Part shown: piece by piece, positions 60,567-64,000 of the stretch
Position numbering within the stretch: position 1 is the first letter of the stretch
Layout of the letters: each line of letters starts with the position of its first letter
Assembly: GCF_900078755.1 (NCBI RefSeq)
Contig: NZ_FKIH01000004.1
Reading direction: 5' to 3' (one strand)
DNA: 64,000 nt
DNA from: Ichthyocystis sparus
GTDB taxonomy: Bacteria > Pseudomonadota > Gammaproteobacteria > Burkholderiales > 2013Ark19i
Position numbers and translations under genes: made by a program
The notes under the pieces: model-generated
Databases searched by the model: none
What the model was told of the DNA's origin: nothing
The model's input: the letters and a program-made list of their open reading frames with translations, nothing else

Positions 60567-61100
60567 ATGTCAAGGGTTGCTAAGAGTCCTGTAAGATTGC
60601 CTTCTGGTGTTTCCGTTTCTTTGTCTGTCGGAAGCATAGAGGTTAGTGGTCCGGGAGGTGTTCTTAGGTTCTCTATTTCTCCCTACGTCGAAGTTACTTT
60701 GAATGACGGTGTTTTGTTTTTTCGTGCTTTGAGCAAGGCTAAGATATCCGTTGCTCTTTCTGGGACTACGAGAGCGATAGTTAATAATATGGTGGTTGGT
60801 GTTACCAAGGGGTTTGAGAAGAAGTTGGTTCTGTTTGGTACAGGTTACCGTGCCTCAATTCAGGGTAATGTTTTGAACCTTTCTTTGGGGTATTCTCATC
60901 CTGTTATTTATGAGATTCCCGATGGAATTTCTGTTAAGGTTGTAACTCCCACGGAGTTGATTGTTTCGGGGATTGATAAGCAGCTAGTAGGTGTTATTGC
61001 CGCTAAGCTTCGTTCCTTCCGCCCAACCGATCCTTACAAGGGTAAGGGCGTTCGTTACGCCGGTGAGGAAGTTGTTCTTAAAGAAGTAAAGAAGAAGTAG
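60567..61100 (+). CDS. rplF: 50S ribosomal protein L6
   Basis: The 177-residue protein starts MSRVAKSPVRLPSGVSV. It has GVTKGFEKKLVLFGTGYRASIQGNVLNLSLGYSHPV and ends RPTDPYKGKGVRYAGEEVVLKEVKKK. Confidence 0.98.
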   Translation: MSRVAKSPVRLPSGVSVSLSVGSIEVSGPGGVLRFSISPYVEVTLNDGVLFFRALSKAKISVALSGTTRAIVNNMVVGVTKGFEKKLVLFGTGYRASIQGNVLNLSLGYSHPVIYEIPDGISVKVVTPTELIVSGIDKQLVGVIAAKLRSFRPTDPYKGKGVRYAGEEVVLKEVKKK

Positions 61101-61139
61101 TTGTTTGTTTTTTTGGGTTTTGCTTATAAGGTTTTTAGT

Positions 61140-61502
61140 ATGGCATTCAACAAGAAGCAGAGGAGGGCAGTGCGTGCTGGTTCTGTGCGTGTGAGTATTG
61201 CCTTGTCTGGTAGGCATCGTCTGGGTGTTTTTCGTTCTAATAAGCATATTTATGCTCAGTTGATTTCTCCTTGTGGGAAGGCTATTCTTGCCAGTGCTTC
61301 TTCGCTTGATAAGTCTTTTAAGGAGCGTTCTTCTGTGCCTTCCTACAGTGTTGCTGCGGCTTCGTTGGTTGGCACTTTGATTGCTGAGAGAGCTGTTGCG
61401 ATTGGTGTTACCTCTGTTGCTTTTGACCGTTCTGGCTACAAGTATCATGGTAAGGTTAGAGCTCTGGCGGACGCAGCTCGTTCTGCTGGTTTGGTTTTTT
61501 AA
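61140..61502 (+). CDS. rplR: 50S ribosomal protein L18
   Basis: The 120-residue 5S-rRNA-binding protein has RRAVRAGSVRVSIALSGRHRLGVFRSNKHIYAQLI and AFDRSGYKYHGKVRALADAARSAGLVF. ATG 61140 fits the family; the frame is open 39 bp more upstream. Confidence 0.97.
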   Translation: MAFNKKQRRAVRAGSVRVSIALSGRHRLGVFRSNKHIYAQLISPCGKAILASASSLDKSFKERSSVPSYSVAAASLVGTLIAERAVAIGVTSVAFDRSGYKYHGKVRALADAARSAGLVF

Positions 61503-61513
61503 GAGGGGCCGGT

Positions 61514-62035
61514 ATGTCGGTTAGGGATAAAGGAAGCAAAAAGTCTGACGACAAGTCAGATATGTTTCGTGAGAAAATGGTTTCTGTGAATCGTGTGACT
61601 AAGGTTGTCAAGGGTGGGCGCATTCTCAGCTTTGTTGCTTTCACTGTTGTAGGTGACGGTGACGGTGGTGTTGGAGTTGGTAAGGGCAAGGCTAGGGAAG
61701 TACCTATTGCAGTTCAGAAAGCTATAAACGAAGCTAAGAGAAGTATGGTGAGGGTGCCTCTTAAGGATGGTACTTTGCAGCATATTTTGAAGGGAAAGTA
61801 CTGTGCTTCTAAGGTGTTGGTTATGCCTGCGCCACAGGGTTCCGGTGTTATTGCTGGTGGTGCTATGAGGGCGGTGTTTGAGGTCATGGGTGTTACTAAT
61901 GTCATAGCCAAGTGTCATGGCTCTACTAATCCCTACAACGTTGTTCGTGCTACTGTGAATGCCCTAATTTCTATGACTACCCCCTCTGAGGTGGCAGCTA
62001 GGCGCGGGAAGACAGTTGAAGAGGTGTTAAGCTAA
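61514..62035 (+). CDS. rpsE: 30S ribosomal protein S5
   Basis: The 173-residue protein has the S5 domain VSVNRVTKVVKGGRILSFVAFTVVGDGDGGVGVGKGKAREVPIAVQKA. The C-terminal half has KCHGSTNPYNVVRATVNAL. The region linked to spectinomycin resistance shows no obvious deletion. Confidence 0.98.
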   Translation: MSVRDKGSKKSDDKSDMFREKMVSVNRVTKVVKGGRILSFVAFTVVGDGDGGVGVGKGKAREVPIAVQKAINEAKRSMVRVPLKDGTLQHILKGKYCASKVLVMPAPQGSGVIAGGAMRAVFEVMGVTNVIAKCHGSTNPYNVVRATVNALISMTTPSEVAARRGKTVEEVLS

Positions 62036-62036
62036 T

Positions 62037-62237
62037 ATGGTATCGAGAGGCGGTAAGAGGTTGTCGGTTAAATTGGTTAGGAGCTTGATAGGTGTTCGCG
62101 CCTCTCATAGGGATACTGTTCGTTGTTTGGGCCTTAGGAGGATCAATTTTTCTCGGTCTTTTCCGGACACACCTGTTGTGAGGGGTATGGTGGCCCGTGT
62201 GTCTTATTTGCTTGAATGCATTGAGCTTGAGGGTTAA
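62037..62237 (+). CDS. rpmD: 50S ribosomal protein L30
   Basis: The 66-residue protein contains LSVKLVRSLIGVRASHRDTVRCLGLRRINFSRSFPDTPVVRGMVARVSYLL, the full L30 pattern. It carries a few extra basic residues at the N-terminus. It begins 1 bp after the rpsE stop. Confidence 0.95.
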   Translation: MVSRGGKRLSVKLVRSLIGVRASHRDTVRCLGLRRINFSRSFPDTPVVRGMVARVSYLLECIELEG

Positions 62238-62242
62238 TTGAA

Positions 62243-62674
62243 ATGTTTTTAAACCAATTGAGTCCTGGCTTAGGTTCTAGGGCATCCTCCAGGAGGCGTG
62301 TTGGTCGTGGTATTGGATCTGGTCTTGGCAAGACTTGTGGTCGTGGTCACAAGGGTCAGCGTGCTAGATCTGGCGGTTATCACAAGCTTGGCTTCGAGGG
62401 AGGGCAGATGCCCTTGCAGAGGAGATTGCCTAAGAGGGGTTTTCGTACTCAGCAGTTCTCTTCAAAGTTTTCCGTCGGTTTGCGGCTAACAAGCTTGAGG
62501 CCATTTGCTGATGAGGTTGTTGATCTGGATTTTTTGAAGTCCATTGGTTTGGTTTCGCGATATACTAAGTCTGTCAGGGTTTTTTTGGATGCTCCTTTGG
62601 ATGTCTATGTCAAGTGTGATGGTCTTTTGTTGACGGAAGGTGCTCGTGCTCATTTGGAGTCCTTGAAGGATTAG
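62243..62674 (+). CDS. rplO: 50S ribosomal protein L15
   Basis: The 143-residue protein starts MFLNQLSPGLGSRASSRRRVGRGIGSGLGKTCGRGHKGQRARSGG and contains FEGGQMPLQRRLPKRGF. It is placed before secY as usual. Confidence 0.97.
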   Translation: MFLNQLSPGLGSRASSRRRVGRGIGSGLGKTCGRGHKGQRARSGGYHKLGFEGGQMPLQRRLPKRGFRTQQFSSKFSVGLRLTSLRPFADEVVDLDFLKSIGLVSRYTKSVRVFLDAPLDVYVKCDGLLLTEGARAHLESLKD

Positions 62675-62698
62675 AGCTAATATTTTTTGGGACGTGAC

Positions 62699-64000
62699 GT
62701 GAACAGTGTTCGTCGCTATGCTGATCTTAGGAACAGGGTGCTCTTTTTATTGGGGGCTTTGGTAGTCTACAGAATTGGTGCTCATATTCCAGTTCCAGGT
62801 ATAGATGTCACTCGGCTGTCGCATTTGTTCAAAAGTCAGTCGCATGGCCTGTTGGCTATGTTTAACGTTTTTTCCGGTGGCGCGTTGCAGCGCTTTACGG
62901 TTTTTGCTTTGGGTATCGTGCCTTATATTTCTGCTTCGATTATAATCCAGCTTTTGAGCGTTGCTGTTCCTCAGCTGGATGCTTTGAGGAAGGAGGGTGA
63001 ATCTGGTAGGCGCAGGATTGCTCAGTATTCCAGATACGCTACGGTAGGTTTGGGTTTTTTTCAGGGTGCTGGTATTGCCGTTGCTCTTAATGCGAACGGC
63101 CTCTCCTTGAACCCAGGGTTGTCGTTTATTTTTATGACGGCACTTACCCTGGTTGCTGGAACTATGTTTTTAATGTGGTTGGGTGAGCAGATTACTGAGC
63201 GCGGTTTGGGGAATGGCATTTCTATCATAATTTTTGCTGGGATAGTTTCTGGTCTCCCTAATTCTTTTAGCAAATTGCTTAATATGGTTCGTTTGGGGCA
63301 AATTTCCCCTTTGTTTGCTTTATTTATATGCTTATTGGTGATTTTTGTAACATCTGTAGTTGTATTTGTTGAGAGAGGTCAGAGGCGTATCCCCGTACAA
63401 TATGCTAAGCGTCAGTCTTCGTCTGGCCAGGTTTATGCTGCTCAGTCGTCTCATTTACCCCTTAAGGTAAATATGAGTGGAGTTGTTCCTCCTTTATTCG
63501 CTTCGTCGATTATTCTTTTTCCGACGACTCTGATATCTTGGTTTGGTTCCAGCAGACGGCTTTATTGGCTGAAAGATTTGGCATCGTCTTTGGCTCCTGG
63601 GCAGCCATTGCACTTTGTTATTTATGGGTTTGCGGTAGTTTTTTTCTGTTTCTTCTATACGGCTCTTGTTTTTGATCCTAGGGATACGGCCGATAATTTG
63701 AAAAAGGGGGGGGCGTTTGTTCCTGGTATTCGTCCGGGCGAGAATACAGCGCAATATCTTGAGAAGGTGATACTTCGCTTGACTTTTGTAGGTTCCATTT
63801 ACATTACTTTGGTCTGCTTGTTGCCTGAGTTATTGAATATTAGGTGGGGTATTCCATTCTATTTTGGTGGTACTTCTTTGTTGATTGTTGTTGTTGTAAC
63901 TATGGACTTTATTTCCCAGTTGCAGGCGTACTTGGTGACTCATCATTATGAGAGTTTGTTGAAGAAGTCTAACTTTAAGGGCAGCGCTTATATGCGCTAA
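62699..64000 (+). CDS. secY: Preprotein translocase subunit SecY
   Basis: The protein of about 433 residues is the ten-helix export channel. Signatures are GALVVYRIGAHIPVPGIDVTRL, FNVFSGGALQRFTVFALGIVPYISASIIIQLL, ERGLGNGISIIIFAGI and FVERGQRRIPVQYAKR. The stop codon is the last three bases of the window, so the gene is complete. GTG 62699 has GGGA 7 nt upstream; TTG 62687 would add four residues. Confidence 0.97.
   Translation: MNSVRRYADLRNRVLFLLGALVVYRIGAHIPVPGIDVTRLSHLFKSQSHGLLAMFNVFSGGALQRFTVFALGIVPYISASIIIQLLSVAVPQLDALRKEGESGRRRIAQYSRYATVGLGFFQGAGIAVALNANGLSLNPGLSFIFMTALTLVAGTMFLMWLGEQITERGLGNGISIIIFAGIVSGLPNSFSKLLNMVRLGQISPLFALFICLLVIFVTSVVVFVERGQRRIPVQYAKRQSSSGQVYAAQSSHLPLKVNMSGVVPPLFASSIILFPTTLISWFGSSRRLYWLKDLASSLAPGQPLHFVIYGFAVVFFCFFYTALVFDPRDTADNLKKGGAFVPGIRPGENTAQYLEKVILRLTFVGSIYITLVCLLPELLNIRWGIPFYFGGTSLLIVVVVTMDFISQLQAYLVTHHYESLLKKSNFKGSAYMR

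Overview
The window is 64 kb of a bacterial chromosome, roughly 40% G+C by eye and almost fully coding. Gene content and order point to a derived betaproteobacterium: mrcA divergent from pilMNOPQ, a thioredoxin-like gene next to accB-accC and a DUF3426-type zinc-ribbon gene, a three-helix SecE, and a tRNA-Tyr/Gly/Thr-tuf-tRNA-Trp-secE-nusG-rplKAJL-rpoBC-rpsLG-fusA-tuf-rpsJ block. Moderate G+C, missing members of usual clusters (aroQ, prmA, ybgC) and frequent GTG/TTG starts would fit a host-associated lineage with some genome erosion, but the window alone cannot name the species. Layout: 1-3.7 kb holds the end of minC, then minD-minE and ruvC-ruvA-ruvB. 3.7-8.2 kb is a complete Tol-Pal envelope operon (tolQRAB-pal-cpoB), followed by an unassigned outer-membrane beta-barrel and a thioredoxin-like lipoprotein. 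9.9-13.8 kb carries accB-accC, the zinc-ribbon membrane protein and apaH. 13.8-15.4 kb is a minus-strand group: a glycine-zipper lipoprotein with a His-rich tail, cytochrome b561 and a UbiK-like protein. 15.5-18.6 kb has ychF, a CPA2 antiporter and an RppH-like Nudix hydrolase. From 18.6 to 36.9 kb runs the tRNA-tuf-rpoBC-str block, bounded by two almost identical tuf genes. From 36.9 to 53.45 kb lies an unrelated island: mrcA (minus), pilMNOPQ (plus), then mnmE-yidC-yidD-rnpA-rpmH, class I fumarase and dnaE (all minus). From 53.67 kb the S10-spc block resumes (rplC to secY) and runs to the window end, where the secY stop codon is the last three bases. The main structural oddity is that the S10 operon is cut between rpsJ and rplC. 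The orphaned downstream part has what looks like its own strong promoter (TTGAAA, 16 bp, TATAAT), next to a perfect 17-bp inverted repeat whose right arm overlaps the -35 box. At the other break, rpsJ overlaps convergent mrcA by 14 bp. The second oddity is the tuf pair: identical proteins, nearly identical DNA only inside the coding region, and a codon choice (ATA for Ile, ACG for Thr) unlike the neighbouring translation genes. I found no CRISPR array, transposase, phage gene, toxin-antitoxin pair or defence cassette, and nothing I would call a new multi-gene system. The genes are core machinery for division-site placement, Holliday-junction resolution, envelope integrity, fatty-acid initiation, type IV pili, transcription, translation and protein export.
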